NCBI GenBank assembly: GCA_016928155.1
Contig: JAFGLG010000007.1
Span: 207,320 to 271,319 of the forward strand
DNA: 64,000 nucleotides
From: Candidatus Woesearchaeota archaeon
Lineage (GTDB): Archaea; Nanobdellota; Nanobdellia; Woesearchaeales; JAFGLG01
Reading direction: 5' to 3'
In this document: piece by piece, positions 51,562-59,932 of the stretch
How the letters are laid out: every line of letters starts with the position of its first letter
How positions within the stretch are numbered: position 1 is the stretch's first letter
Notes under the pieces: generated by a model
Databases searched by the model: none
Told to the model about the DNA's origin: nothing
What the model saw: the letters and a program-made list of their open reading frames with translations, nothing else
Made by a program: the position numbers and the translations under genes

Positions 51562-52123
51562 GAAGTTGGATGCGGAAAGCACGAAGAACATAATCGGCGT
51601 GGACAATGGCTGCCCCGTATGCGGGGGCATTGTCAGGGGCAATGATGAATTCAGGTATGTCTGCCTGCACTGCAAGCTGTCATTCAAGGCAGAAGAGCTC
51701 AACAGCCCTGAAGTCAGGGATCAACTGGCATTCAAGAAAGAGCTCGATGATCTCAATGCGAGATGGGAAGAGTTCAGGAAGAAGCTCAGGGCAAAATCAG
51801 AAGAGGTCAGGCTTACGGTGCAGGAATATGACAGGGAGATAAAAGAGACAGATACAGGAGATATGGCAAAAAAGGATCCAGGATACATGGAAGCTGATGA
51901 TAGAAAGATGGATAGCGCGCATGACAAAGCAGGCATACAGGCAGAAGGGCAAGATGATATAGAGAAAGAAGACATAGAAAAACAGAGCATAGAAAATGAT
52001 GACACTGAGAAAGGTAATCCTGAAGGGAGCACAGATGAAGAGGACATAGAGAGCATCCTGTCTGCGCCACCGATCCCCCCGGCAGGACCGGATCTCGATG
52101 CGATATCCAGGCTTTTTAAATGA
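51539..52123 (+). CDS. Zinc-ribbon protein with long acidic tail
   Basis: About 194 aa. The start is ATG 51539 (behind GAGGGATGGC) or 51551 (behind GAGGA), both overlapping the previous gene. GCPVCGGIVRGN and YVCLHCKLSF form a CxxC...CxxC zinc ribbon in the first 55 residues. A coiled-coil region follows (LDDLNARWEEFRKKLRAKSE), then a Glu/Asp/Lys-rich low-complexity tail with repeated DIEKEDIEKQ-type units, ending in a short hydrophobic DLDAISRLF. There is no signal peptide, so this would be the cytoplasmic partner of an otherwise exported set. Confidence 0.7.
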   Translation: MRNNMDTEKLDAESTKNIIGVDNGCPVCGGIVRGNDEFRYVCLHCKLSFKAEELNSPEVRDQLAFKKELDDLNARWEEFRKKLRAKSEEVRLTVQEYDREIKETDTGDMAKKDPGYMEADDRKMDSAHDKAGIQAEGQDDIEKEDIEKQSIENDDTEKGNPEGSTDEEDIESILSAPPIPPAGPDLDAISRLFK

Positions 52124-52144
52124 ATCCGCAGGATAGGTGCTGAA

Positions 52145-52324
52145 ATGGAGCGTAAGAAGAAGACATTGGCAGAAGAAGCCCAGGATGGTGCAAAGGAATA
52201 CGAAGGGCTGGAAGAGCCCTATAAGAGCGCCAGAGAGCTGGATAATGAGGATAAGGAGTTCCAGGAAGAAGTGGATGAGCTGACCAGGAAGATGTTCAGG
52301 AAGCCTGATAAAAAAGAGAAATAA
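52145..52324 (+). CDS. 59-aa charged helical protein
   Basis: The frame from ATG 52145 (GGTGCTGAA just before it) encodes a highly charged, probably fully helical peptide (MERKKKTLAEEAQDGAKEYE ... FQEEVDELTRKMF). It has the same direction as the operon and comes 21 bases after the zinc-ribbon gene, so it is likely the last operon member. Unknown family; it may pair as a coiled coil with the helical part of its neighbour. Confidence 0.55.
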   Translation: MERKKKTLAEEAQDGAKEYEGLEEPYKSARELDNEDKEFQEEVDELTRKMFRKPDKKEK

Positions 52325-52331
52325 CAGTAAA

Positions 52332-52345
52332 ACATATAAATCTTA
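52332..52345 (+). promoter_or_regulatory. TATA box of iscS
   Basis: ACATATAAATCTTA lies about 18-31 bases before the iscS ATG at 52363, so the mRNA is probably leaderless; no ribosome binding site is present before this ATG. Confidence 0.6.
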
Positions 52346-52362
52346 ACAATGTTTAAGTTCTT

Positions 52363-53505
52363 ATGAGAGAGGTATATCTTGATAACGGCGCCACTACCAG
52401 AGTCGCAGACGAAGTGCTGAAGGCAATGAAGCCCTACTACACAGATGACTACGGGAACCCGTCCAGCACCCATACACCAGGCCAAAGAGCGCGTGAGGCA
52501 GTCGAGAAATCCAGGGAGACCATCGCCAGGAGACTGAATGCCGGACCGGAAGAGATAATATTCACGAGCGGCGGCACAGAGTCAGACAATCTTGCGATAA
52601 GAGGGGTTCTTAAAGCGAATCCTGACAAGAGGCACATCATCACATCAAGGATAGAACATCCGGCTGTGCTGAAAACATGCCGGGAGCTTGAGAAGAATGG
52701 ATACGGGGTCACATGGCTTGACGTCGACAAGTATGGGCTGGTCGATATGGATCAGCTCGAGGCTTCAATCAAAGACGACACTGCTCTCGTATCTGTAATC
52801 CACGGCAACAATGAGATAGGGACAGTGCAGGACATAAAGGGCATAGGGGAGATATGCAAGGAGAAGAATGTGATATTCCATACAGATGCTGTGCAGAGCT
52901 TCACAAAAGAGGAGATTGATGTCAGGAAGATCCCTGCTGATCTCATCAGCATGAGTGCGCACAAGATACATGGACCGAAAGGCATCGGAGCGCTCTATAT
53001 CAGGAAAGGCACCGGAATAAAGCCAGTGTCCTCAGGCGGAGAGCATGAGTTCAGGATGAGGCCCGGGACAGAGAATGTGCCAGGCATAGTCGGCTTCGCA
53101 GAAGCAGTAAGGATCTCGAGCGGGATAGACAAGGAAAGGATCATGATGCTCAGGGACAGGATCATAAGAAGAGTGCTTGATGAGATACCTGACACGAGGC
53201 TCAATGGGCATCCGAAGAAAAGGCTGTGCAACAATGCAAACATCACATTCAGCAGGATAGAAGGGGAGAGCATAATGCTGCACCTTGACCTTAAAGGAAT
53301 ACAGGTCAGCACAGGGAGCGCATGCAGCTCGCAGAGCTTAGAACCGAGCCATGTGATAACAGCACTCGGGCTGCCTCCAGAGGATTCGCACGGCTCAATA
53401 AGGTTCACGCTCAGCAGATATACGACAGAAGGGGACATAGATTACTGCGTCGACGAGCTAAAGCCGATCATAGAGAACCTCAGGAAGATAAGCCCGTTCA
53501 AGTGA
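52363..53505 (+). CDS. iscS: Cysteine desulfurase
   Basis: The 380-aa PLP enzyme removes sulfur from cysteine for Fe-S cluster and tRNA thiolation. SRIEHPAVLKTC carries the PLP-stacking His, FHTDAVQSFTK the Asp that binds the ring nitrogen, SMSAHKIHGPKG the PLP Lys, and STGSACSSQ the catalytic Cys on its mobile loop. This is the IscS/NifS group rather than SufS. IscU follows 221 bases later on the same strand. Confidence 0.95.
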   Translation: MREVYLDNGATTRVADEVLKAMKPYYTDDYGNPSSTHTPGQRAREAVEKSRETIARRLNAGPEEIIFTSGGTESDNLAIRGVLKANPDKRHIITSRIEHPAVLKTCRELEKNGYGVTWLDVDKYGLVDMDQLEASIKDDTALVSVIHGNNEIGTVQDIKGIGEICKEKNVIFHTDAVQSFTKEEIDVRKIPADLISMSAHKIHGPKGIGALYIRKGTGIKPVSSGGEHEFRMRPGTENVPGIVGFAEAVRISSGIDKERIMMLRDRIIRRVLDEIPDTRLNGHPKKRLCNNANITFSRIEGESIMLHLDLKGIQVSTGSACSSQSLEPSHVITALGLPPEDSHGSIRFTLSRYTTEGDIDYCVDELKPIIENLRKISPFK

Positions 53506-53520
53506 AAGCCTGTCAAAAAT

Positions 53521-53662
53521 TTTTCATCTGTGGTCGCCTCGCTGTGAACCAGGATGAAAATTGAGGGAAGTCAGATGATTTACCTCGGCCAAACCGAGGC
53601 CTGCATATTGCAGACAAAATTGCAGAGCAATTTTGATCAGACATTATCAGACCTCAATTTTC
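53521..53662 (+). ncRNA. Strongly structured spacer RNA between iscS and iscU
   Basis: Two large structures compete. Structure 1: TTTTCATC (53521-53528) pairs with GATGAAAA (53553-53560), continued by TGGT/ACCA. Structure 2: GAAAATTGAGG (53556-53566) pairs perfectly with CCTCAATTTTC (53652-53662) and closes a junction of three tight hairpins: CCTCGG/CCGAGG (53583-53599), CTGCA/TGCAG (53601-53613) and CAAAATTGC/GCAATTTTG (53615-53635). The GAAAA at 53556-53560 is used by both, so only one can form. This is how leader switches are built. It is read from sequence by hand; no known riboswitch class is recognised. Confidence 0.6.
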
Positions 53663-53726
53663 CAACCATTACATAAGCCTGGCAGAATCCACCAAATCCA
53701 AAATAATCAGAAGAAATGGTGATAAG

Positions 53727-54095
53727 ATGTACACAAAGGAAGTAATGGATCATTTCACAAACCCGAAGAACAAGGGGAAGCCTGAGAGCTATGATGCAGT
53801 CGGAGAAGTCGGCAATATAAGATGCGGCGACGTCATGCACCTGTACATCAAGGTCAAGGAGGACAGGATTGTCGATATAGGCTTCGAGACAATGGGATGC
53901 GCAGCAGCGATAGCGACGAGTTCGATGGTCACAGAGCTTGCAAGAGGCAAGACACTTGACGAGGCTGAGAAGATCACATTCAAGGATGTGGTCGATTCAT
54001 TGGGCGGGCTTCCGATGCTCAAGATGCACTGCAGCAAGCTTGCGATTGACGGGCTTCAGGCCGCTATCAGGGATTACAGGGACAAGATGGGCTGA
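53727..54095 (+). CDS. iscU: Fe-S cluster scaffold protein IscU
   Basis: The 122-aa scaffold holds the three cluster-binding cysteines in their usual settings: NIRCGDVMHLY (with the conserved Asp after Cys-Gly), MGCAAAIATSS and LKMHCSKLAIDG. It accepts sulfur from the cysteine desulfurase encoded just upstream and builds a [2Fe-2S] cluster. GGTGATAAG precedes the ATG at 53727. The ABC exporter gene that follows is convergent. Confidence 0.95.
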   Translation: MYTKEVMDHFTNPKNKGKPESYDAVGEVGNIRCGDVMHLYIKVKEDRIVDIGFETMGCAAAIATSSMVTELARGKTLDEAEKITFKDVVDSLGGLPMLKMHCSKLAIDGLQAAIRDYRDKMG

Positions 54096-54101
54096 GATTG
54101 G

Positions 54102-55829
54102 CTAGTTCTTCAGCAAACTATAGAAATGGCCCTTTTTCCTGAGAAGCGCAGGATAGGACCCTGTCTCCTTCAGCCCTTTATCCAGCACAAGTATCTCATC
54201 CAGCCACCTGAGGCTCTTGAGGCGGTGAGCGATGAAGATGAGCGTGATGTCAAGCTTTGAGATGTTGTCCAGTATCACAGATTCTGTACCCATATCGAGA
54301 TTGGATGTGGATTCATCCATTATGAGCACCTGCGGTTCCCTGTACAGCGCCCTCGCGATGTTTATCCTCTGCTTCTCGCCTCCGCTGAGCCTGTAACCCT
54401 TCTCTCCTATGCCTGTTTTTATCCCTTCAGGGAGCTTCCTTATGACATCGTCCAGATGGGATATCATTATGCATTCCCGGAAAAGCCTGCTGTTGAATCT
54501 TTTGCCCATGGTTATGTTCTCGCTGAAGCTCATGTCGAAAAGTTCGCATTCCTGAGGCACAGCTGATATCCTGCCAAGCAGATCATTGGGCCTTATTGAA
54601 GATATGTCCTTGCCTGAGATGATAATCTTACCGCTGTTAGGCTTCGAGAGGCCCAAGAGGATCTTCACGAGAGAGGATTTTCCTGCTCCGCATCTTCCTG
54701 CGATGCCTATCTTTTCACCCCGCTTTATCTCATATGTTATGTCAGTCAGGATATTCTTCCTGCCGATCCTGCATGAGACATGGTCTATAATGATGGATTG
54801 CCAATCATCCGGGAACTTTTCCCATTCTGCTTGCTGCGTCTTCATCTGGGTGATTGACACCATCCTGCTGAAGCGGTTCTTTATCTCAAGGAACTCAGGC
54901 CATTTGTCTGATGCCTTATCCAGAGAGGATCTCAGCTTCTCGAAATACACTGCATATGTCAGCACTGAACCGACAGTTATGATGCCGAGGATAGCATGCC
55001 TGGCAAGCAGAAGGATGAAGAGCGCGTATATTACGGCTGCTGAGGACTTGATTATCTTGCTCTTCAGCTGTGAGACCTTTTTTGCGTCTAGGTATGTCCT
55101 ATGGAGTCTCTGCTCTGACTTTTCAGAATACCTGTGGAAGGATGTCTCTGAGCCGAGGCTCTTGACTGTCAGGATGTTTGCTGAAGCCTCCTGCAGCCTG
55201 CCTGTGACATCTTCCTTTGCCTCGCTGAGCCTGTGGTTCCAATATTCTATCTTCCTGTTGAAGAGGAGCATCACCACGATATAGAACATGCCGAAAAGGA
55301 CAGCGAAAGCAGCATATGATGGGCTTATGGGCGGGAATATCATCATGCTCAGGGTTATTCCGACCAGTATCTCGATGCCATCATTGGCGAGGAGATTCAT
55401 GAACTGCTGTATCTTATCTGCTCCGCTATTAATCCTTTCGAGCCTCTTGCCTGAATTCTCCTTGCCATGCCAGTCAAGGCCCATCCCCAGCAGAGAATTG
55501 ACAGCGTCCAGTCTGGCTTTTTTCCTGATGCTGGCAGATATATCATAAAGGTGTATCTTTGCATGGAATCTCAGCAGCACCTGAAGTAATCCTGTAAGTG
55601 CTATCAGCAGCACCAGGATATGCAGTTCAGTGTACACCTTTGAAGGGGATGTTATGAAGTCAATGACTTTTCCGAGCAGGTAGGCGATAAGGAACGGTCC
55701 TGTGCCTGAGATATATCTCAGCAGGATATAGAAAATAAAAGCTGCCCTGTATCCATTGAGATAGTGCCAATAATCTTTCAGGAAATCAAGGGTCGAGTAT
55801 CTTATCATGTATTTTTCTGGTGTGCCCAT
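54102..55829 (-). CDS. ABC exporter with fused membrane and ATPase domains
   Basis: The 575-aa half-transporter has six membrane helices (residues 25-320) and an ATPase domain: Walker A GRCGAGKSS near 375, signature LSGGEKQRINIARAL, Walker B VLIMDESTSNLD and H-loop FIAHRL. It would act as a homodimer. It belongs to the MsbA/Atm1-like type IV exporters; the substrate cannot be told. It is convergent with iscU, with only 6 bases between stops. A TATA box (GGATATATAAATTTAAATAG, minus strand) precedes it near 55850-55868. Confidence 0.93.
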   Translation of the reverse strand: MGTPEKYMIRYSTLDFLKDYWHYLNGYRAAFIFYILLRYISGTGPFLIAYLLGKVIDFITSPSKVYTELHILVLLIALTGLLQVLLRFHAKIHLYDISASIRKKARLDAVNSLLGMGLDWHGKENSGKRLERINSGADKIQQFMNLLANDGIEILVGITLSMMIFPPISPSYAAFAVLFGMFYIVVMLLFNRKIEYWNHRLSEAKEDVTGRLQEASANILTVKSLGSETSFHRYSEKSEQRLHRTYLDAKKVSQLKSKIIKSSAAVIYALFILLLARHAILGIITVGSVLTYAVYFEKLRSSLDKASDKWPEFLEIKNRFSRMVSITQMKTQQAEWEKFPDDWQSIIIDHVSCRIGRKNILTDITYEIKRGEKIGIAGRCGAGKSSLVKILLGLSKPNSGKIIISGKDISSIRPNDLLGRISAVPQECELFDMSFSENITMGKRFNSRLFRECIMISHLDDVIRKLPEGIKTGIGEKGYRLSGGEKQRINIARALYREPQVLIMDESTSNLDMGTESVILDNISKLDITLIFIAHRLKSLRWLDEILVLDKGLKETGSYPALLRKKGHFYSLLKN

Positions 55830-56154
55830 GCCTCTAATCAGGCAAATTTACTATTTAAATTTATATATCCAAAAAGAATTGTTTGATAATATATATTATA
55901 AAATATAAAAAAATATTAAACAAGAAAAGGCATAACACTATGTAACAGATATTCTTAAGATAAGGTAGATTATTTAAGAGATTCTACAGATAAATGTCCC
56001 ACATGATATTTTAGATGGTCTTAAGATTGAAAGATTGAACAATCCAAAGAATGGATTCTGTCATGGGATTAATTTATTTCTATATTATAAATAATTAATT
56101 TGTTCAGTTAGGCACCAAACATTTATAAAGAGAACCCCTTTTAGTTAACCTTAT
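55830..56154. other. AT-rich intergenic stretch
   Basis: This 325-base stretch is very AT-rich with no reading frame of note. It holds the TATA box of the ABC exporter at its left end and that of the small gene at 56155 at its right end (CATTTATAAAGAG, near 56129-56141). A partly palindromic ATTAATTTATT...AATAATTAAT lies near 56068-56099. Nothing else is seen. Confidence 0.6.
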
Positions 56155-56439
56155 ATGTCAATGTTCGCAACAAGCTTTACTGTGATGCAGGTCAAGAAGA
56201 CCCATACAAGCCCATTCAAATACAGCAGGCTGTATATCAGTCCTAATGCTGCGACTTCAAAGAAGAAGTTCCTGGATTTCCTGAATGAGGCAACTGATTT
56301 CTGGGGTGACGGAACCTATATCCTGAAGCACCCTGAAGGCCTGTTCGCAAAATTTGATATTGCCAATCACAAGATTAACCTTTACAGGAAATCAGAGAAT
56401 ACCGGAAGAGAATTTCTTTGCTGGTCGCATTTCAACTGA
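56155..56439 (+). CDS. Hypothetical small protein
   Basis: The 94-aa protein starts at ATG 56155, about 26 bases after a clear TATA box (CATTTATAAAGAG), so the mRNA is leaderless; a second ATG two codons on is possible. The sequence is basic and mixed alpha/beta (VMQVKKTHTSPFKYSRLYIS, NEATDFWGDGTYILKHPEGL, FAKFDIANHKINLYRKS). No signal peptide, no recognised family. Confidence 0.6.
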   Translation: MSMFATSFTVMQVKKTHTSPFKYSRLYISPNAATSKKKFLDFLNEATDFWGDGTYILKHPEGLFAKFDIANHKINLYRKSENTGREFLCWSHFN

Positions 56440-56555
56440 GCCGCTGAGGAAGAGAGTTGACCGGCATGGCCGGCACTTCCTGTTTGGCATTGAACGCATT
56501 ACTTAGACCACAATTGAGACAGTAATTGAGCCAATAATCGAGGCAGTGATCAAGG

Positions 56556-58952
56556 CTATAAGAATCCACCGAGATCTTTCTGGTCCAGATTCTCCAGCAG
56601 TTTCTCCCTTGAAATGCCGAAGACCTCAAAAATCCGCTCAACAGAAGGGATGAGCTGGTTATCAATATAATACTCATCATCATAATCCTGAGCATCCTCA
56701 ATAGGCACAGCACGCTCCCTTATCAGTCCTTCTTTACCCATGATGACATAACTAATCATCATGCCGGGCTTTATGGAATACCCGCGGTCCTTCAGCTTCT
56801 GGGCAACAGCGACATGCGGAGCTATTGTCTCATACTTGTCCAGCTCCCGCGTAACCTTGGTAGAAAGCACCATCTGGTCAATATCGACTGCCTTATCCTT
56901 GATCCTGCCAATCGCATCCCTGAGCAGGCCCAAGGCACCCTCAAGATCATCCCGGATGAGCAGAGCTCCCAGGATATCCTTCTGCACATCCCTGATGAAA
57001 GGGCTCACATTGCTGCGGATGGTCTCAAAACCTTTTATGATCAGATTATCATCCTTATCCACCAGGACATATTTCTTCTTCGCACCCTTGGCATCCTCTT
57101 TCAGCGGAACAAAGAGAACTGTCCTGAAAACACCCTCAAGATCGAGGCTCATGGGATCAGGAAGACCCTTATTTATCCTTGCCACGACCTCAGAAGGATC
57201 AGGAGATGCAAAAATACTGTCTGTGTCAGAGTAAAGCACCTTGAATCCATCGAGCTCGAGCTCATCTATGACATCATGGATGTGCTTCCTGCCGATCCTC
57301 GCCACCTCTTCAGCTGCCTTGACTGAATACCATCTCGCAGAACTGAAGCCGAGGTAACCAAAGAAAGCGTTCGCCAGTATCTTGAGATTCTTCTCACGCA
57401 CATGCAGGGCTTCAGAAGATGACTCACCCCTTGACTCACGCCTCATGATGAGGTCCTTTATCCTCATCCTCCTCGACACAATGGACTCAAGCGACTTCAT
57501 GAAGAAGCTCTGCCTGTTGCTGCAGAACCAGACTTCAGACTTGCCTGCACAGCATGCGCAGCCTATCGTATCAGGCCCCACATTCCCGGAGAGCATGATA
57601 GACGGATAGAGAGACCTGAAATCATACACATAAACATCATGATACACACCAGGGTCCGGCTCCTTGACAAATCCGCCCTTGAAACGCTCCGCCTTCCTCG
57701 CCATCGATACACTGAATGAAGGCTTCTGCGGGATAAGGAGACCTGATGCCTTCGCCTGCTTCATGAGATAGCTCTCGACAAGCTGTGAGAAACCGAAAGA
57801 GCAGGCATCGAATATGTTGATACCGCAGATCTTGCTGAACTCCATCACCGCTTCCTTCACCTTTCCAAAGAGCCTGAATGCCAGCTCAGCGTCCCTCAGA
57901 TTATACCTGCAGTATCTGTCAAGCGCAGCTGGCTCCTCTTCCCACACCCTATAAAGGTCCTCTATATCTGCATCGATCTTGCCAAGCCCGATCAGCTCCC
58001 TGCTTATGGAATCCAGATCAAAAGAGTCTGTCTTCAGGACATCCCTGAAATGACGGATTATGTACTTGAATACATCAAGGCAGGTCAGGCCTTTTATCAT
58101 GAACTGGCCCCTCTGGAGATCCAATGAGGAATAATCCATCCCGAAATCCAGCCTCAATCCGTATTTCTCTGCCCTCGCCTTGATATAAGGCCAGTCAAAG
58201 GAATCGGAATCAAAGCCGACAAGCACATCAGGAGCCTGCTGGTCAATGAACTGCTTGAACCTCAGTATCATCTCTGCCTCTGAATCCACGAACTCAACAT
58301 CATCTGCATCGAACCTTTTCCATGTTATGGATCTCCTGAAGCCTTCTGAGAAGAGGCTTATCATGAGGATCGGATAAGCATCAGGATTCGTGTTCCTCCC
58401 CTTCGGATTATATGCCTCGATATCAAAAGCGAGCACCTTCAGATTCCCGATGGTGTCACCGTTTGTCGACACATATCTCTTGACCCTTATCACAGGAACC
58501 TTCATCTTCGCGGAAACCTGCTCGCCCTCCACCTCTACCAGGCTCAAAGGGGATATATTATTCTCCAGCAGATACTTCTCATCCAGAGGTATATCATGCT
58601 CCAGCATCCCTGAAAAGAACCCAGTGTCCATGAGGAGGGAGGACAGTTGCCTGAGATTATGGTGCCTCGTACGGATCTCCAGGCATCTCCTGCCTTCACC
58701 GGCATCAGCCTTATTGACGACAAAAGAGATATCCACCACCCTGGAACCGTCAATCATTATCTCAGAGACTGCAGACTGCGCCTGCTTCTCATCAGCATCA
58801 GGCCTGAGGCAGGCGAATATGTTCACAGAGAAATTAGCATCCTTCAAGACGACCTTCTGGCCCTCAATCGTGCGGCCGAAGATGTAGAACACAAGGCGGT
58901 TCTCCTCGACCTGGTTATAGACATTTGTCGGAAATATCTGATAAAGAGCCAT
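56556..58952 (-). CDS. polB: Family B DNA polymerase
   Basis: The 798-aa polymerase starts at ATG 58952, 2 bases after the stop of the upstream gene. The 3'-5' exonuclease motifs are intact: FDIEAY (Exo I, near 177), GFDSDSFDWPY (Exo II, near 245) and YCRYNLRDAEL (Exo III, near 335). Polymerase motif A is DFRSLYPSIM (near 440), motif B KILANAFFGYLG (near 520) and motif C YSDTDSIF (near 570). The extreme C-terminus QKDLGGFL fits a PCNA-binding PIP box (QxxLxxFL). It is a complete, probably replicative PolB. Confidence 0.96.
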   Translation of the reverse strand: MALYQIFPTNVYNQVEENRLVFYIFGRTIEGQKVVLKDANFSVNIFACLRPDADEKQAQSAVSEIMIDGSRVVDISFVVNKADAGEGRRCLEIRTRHHNLRQLSSLLMDTGFFSGMLEHDIPLDEKYLLENNISPLSLVEVEGEQVSAKMKVPVIRVKRYVSTNGDTIGNLKVLAFDIEAYNPKGRNTNPDAYPILMISLFSEGFRRSITWKRFDADDVEFVDSEAEMILRFKQFIDQQAPDVLVGFDSDSFDWPYIKARAEKYGLRLDFGMDYSSLDLQRGQFMIKGLTCLDVFKYIIRHFRDVLKTDSFDLDSISRELIGLGKIDADIEDLYRVWEEEPAALDRYCRYNLRDAELAFRLFGKVKEAVMEFSKICGINIFDACSFGFSQLVESYLMKQAKASGLLIPQKPSFSVSMARKAERFKGGFVKEPDPGVYHDVYVYDFRSLYPSIMLSGNVGPDTIGCACCAGKSEVWFCSNRQSFFMKSLESIVSRRMRIKDLIMRRESRGESSSEALHVREKNLKILANAFFGYLGFSSARWYSVKAAEEVARIGRKHIHDVIDELELDGFKVLYSDTDSIFASPDPSEVVARINKGLPDPMSLDLEGVFRTVLFVPLKEDAKGAKKKYVLVDKDDNLIIKGFETIRSNVSPFIRDVQKDILGALLIRDDLEGALGLLRDAIGRIKDKAVDIDQMVLSTKVTRELDKYETIAPHVAVAQKLKDRGYSIKPGMMISYVIMGKEGLIRERAVPIEDAQDYDDEYYIDNQLIPSVERIFEVFGISREKLLENLDQKDLGGFL

Positions 58953-58954
58953 AA

Positions 58955-59932
58955 TCAGCGCAGATAAGCATCGACAATGCTTCTCCTCCATCCCACGTTC
59001 AGCAATACCTCTCTTATCTTATCATCCGGGATGCCGGCATTCCTTGCTTTCCTGATATATAACTGCAGATCACGCACCTTACTGGCCTCTGCGAAGACAA
59101 CATCCACTATATGCCTTGCCCAGCCGGCACTCACAAGGCTCTCAGCGATCTGCTCCTTGGATCTTCCCCTCTCAAGGGCATGCTTGATGTAAAGGAAAAG
59201 CTTAGAGAAATCCTCGTGGGCGAAATGCACATTGAAATCCTCAAGATAATGTATCTCATCCCTGATCCCCTGCAGCATCTTCTTCTGGTCAGCGACCGCA
59301 GTGAGTATCTCTGATTCCTGGGCAGACACCTTCCTGAGCTCATCCCTGAGATCTTTCCTCCGCTTGGCACTCACAAGCATCTCTATCAGGGAGAAGACCA
59401 ATATGAAAAGAACGATTATCAGTATGATGAGAGCCCATATATTATCGATAAAATTCAGCGATTCAGGCACTATAATAGCTGCTCCTGTCGGTATTTCCGG
59501 CGCCTTCTGCGCCGGCTTCTCCTCAGCCGGCCTGAATATGCATGATTTTGTCAGTGCAGGCATATTCATGCCAGTCTCACATTTATTTACATCGGTGCAG
59601 GTCCTTCTCTGGAGATCATCAGACCCGCAAGGCCCATAATCAGAGCAAGTCCAATTAGGCTCGCAGTCGAAACCGCCTTTATCAGCGACTCCGCCCCCTC
59701 CTTTCATGATGATAGGAGAGCCACCTGATGGACGACGACAATCCGCAGGGCAATTTGAATATGACTCTCCAGAGTCACAGACCCCATTACCACAGGTCAT
59801 TGTTCCTGTGAGGCCGTCGACTGTTCCGCTCAGGGAACCACCGCCTCCACCCAATGTGCCTGTGATCTCTGCCAGGACCAGCGGTGCGACCAGCAAAACC
59901 ATCAGCCAGATGAGGATATTTTTCATTTTCAT
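58955..59932 (-). CDS. Single-pass membrane protein with disulfide-rich surface part and cytoplasmic GW helical repeats
   Basis: The 325-aa protein has a signal peptide and Gly-rich segment, then CGNGVCDSGESYSNCPADC (a repeat type frequent in archaeal and bacterial surface proteins). A thrombospondin-like Cys module follows (WTCSDYGPCG, RRTCTD). One membrane helix lies near 165-190 (IWALIILIIVLFILVFSLIE), then a coiled coil (about 195-235). Two copies of a roughly 38-residue helical motif end it, LYIKHALERGRSKEQIAESL...GW and LYIRKARNAGIPDDKIREVL...GW. The same motif begins the TPR protein at 46776. Between the giant surface protein (4-base overlap upstream) and polB; a signalling or scaffold role is inferred. 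Confidence 0.75.
   Translation of the reverse strand: MKMKNILIWLMVLLVAPLVLAEITGTLGGGGGSLSGTVDGLTGTMTCGNGVCDSGESYSNCPADCRRPSGGSPIIMKGGGGVADKGGFDCEPNWTCSDYGPCGSDDLQRRTCTDVNKCETGMNMPALTKSCIFRPAEEKPAQKAPEIPTGAAIIVPESLNFIDNIWALIILIIVLFILVFSLIEMLVSAKRRKDLRDELRKVSAQESEILTAVADQKKMLQGIRDEIHYLEDFNVHFAHEDFSKLFLYIKHALERGRSKEQIAESLVSAGWARHIVDVVFAEASKVRDLQLYIRKARNAGIPDDKIREVLLNVGWRRSIVDAYLR

Noticed and set aside
53506-53726. Small protein gene between iscS and iscU
   Set aside because: Short frames exist but none has a start with ribosome binding site, and the base pairing pattern explains the sequence better as RNA structure.
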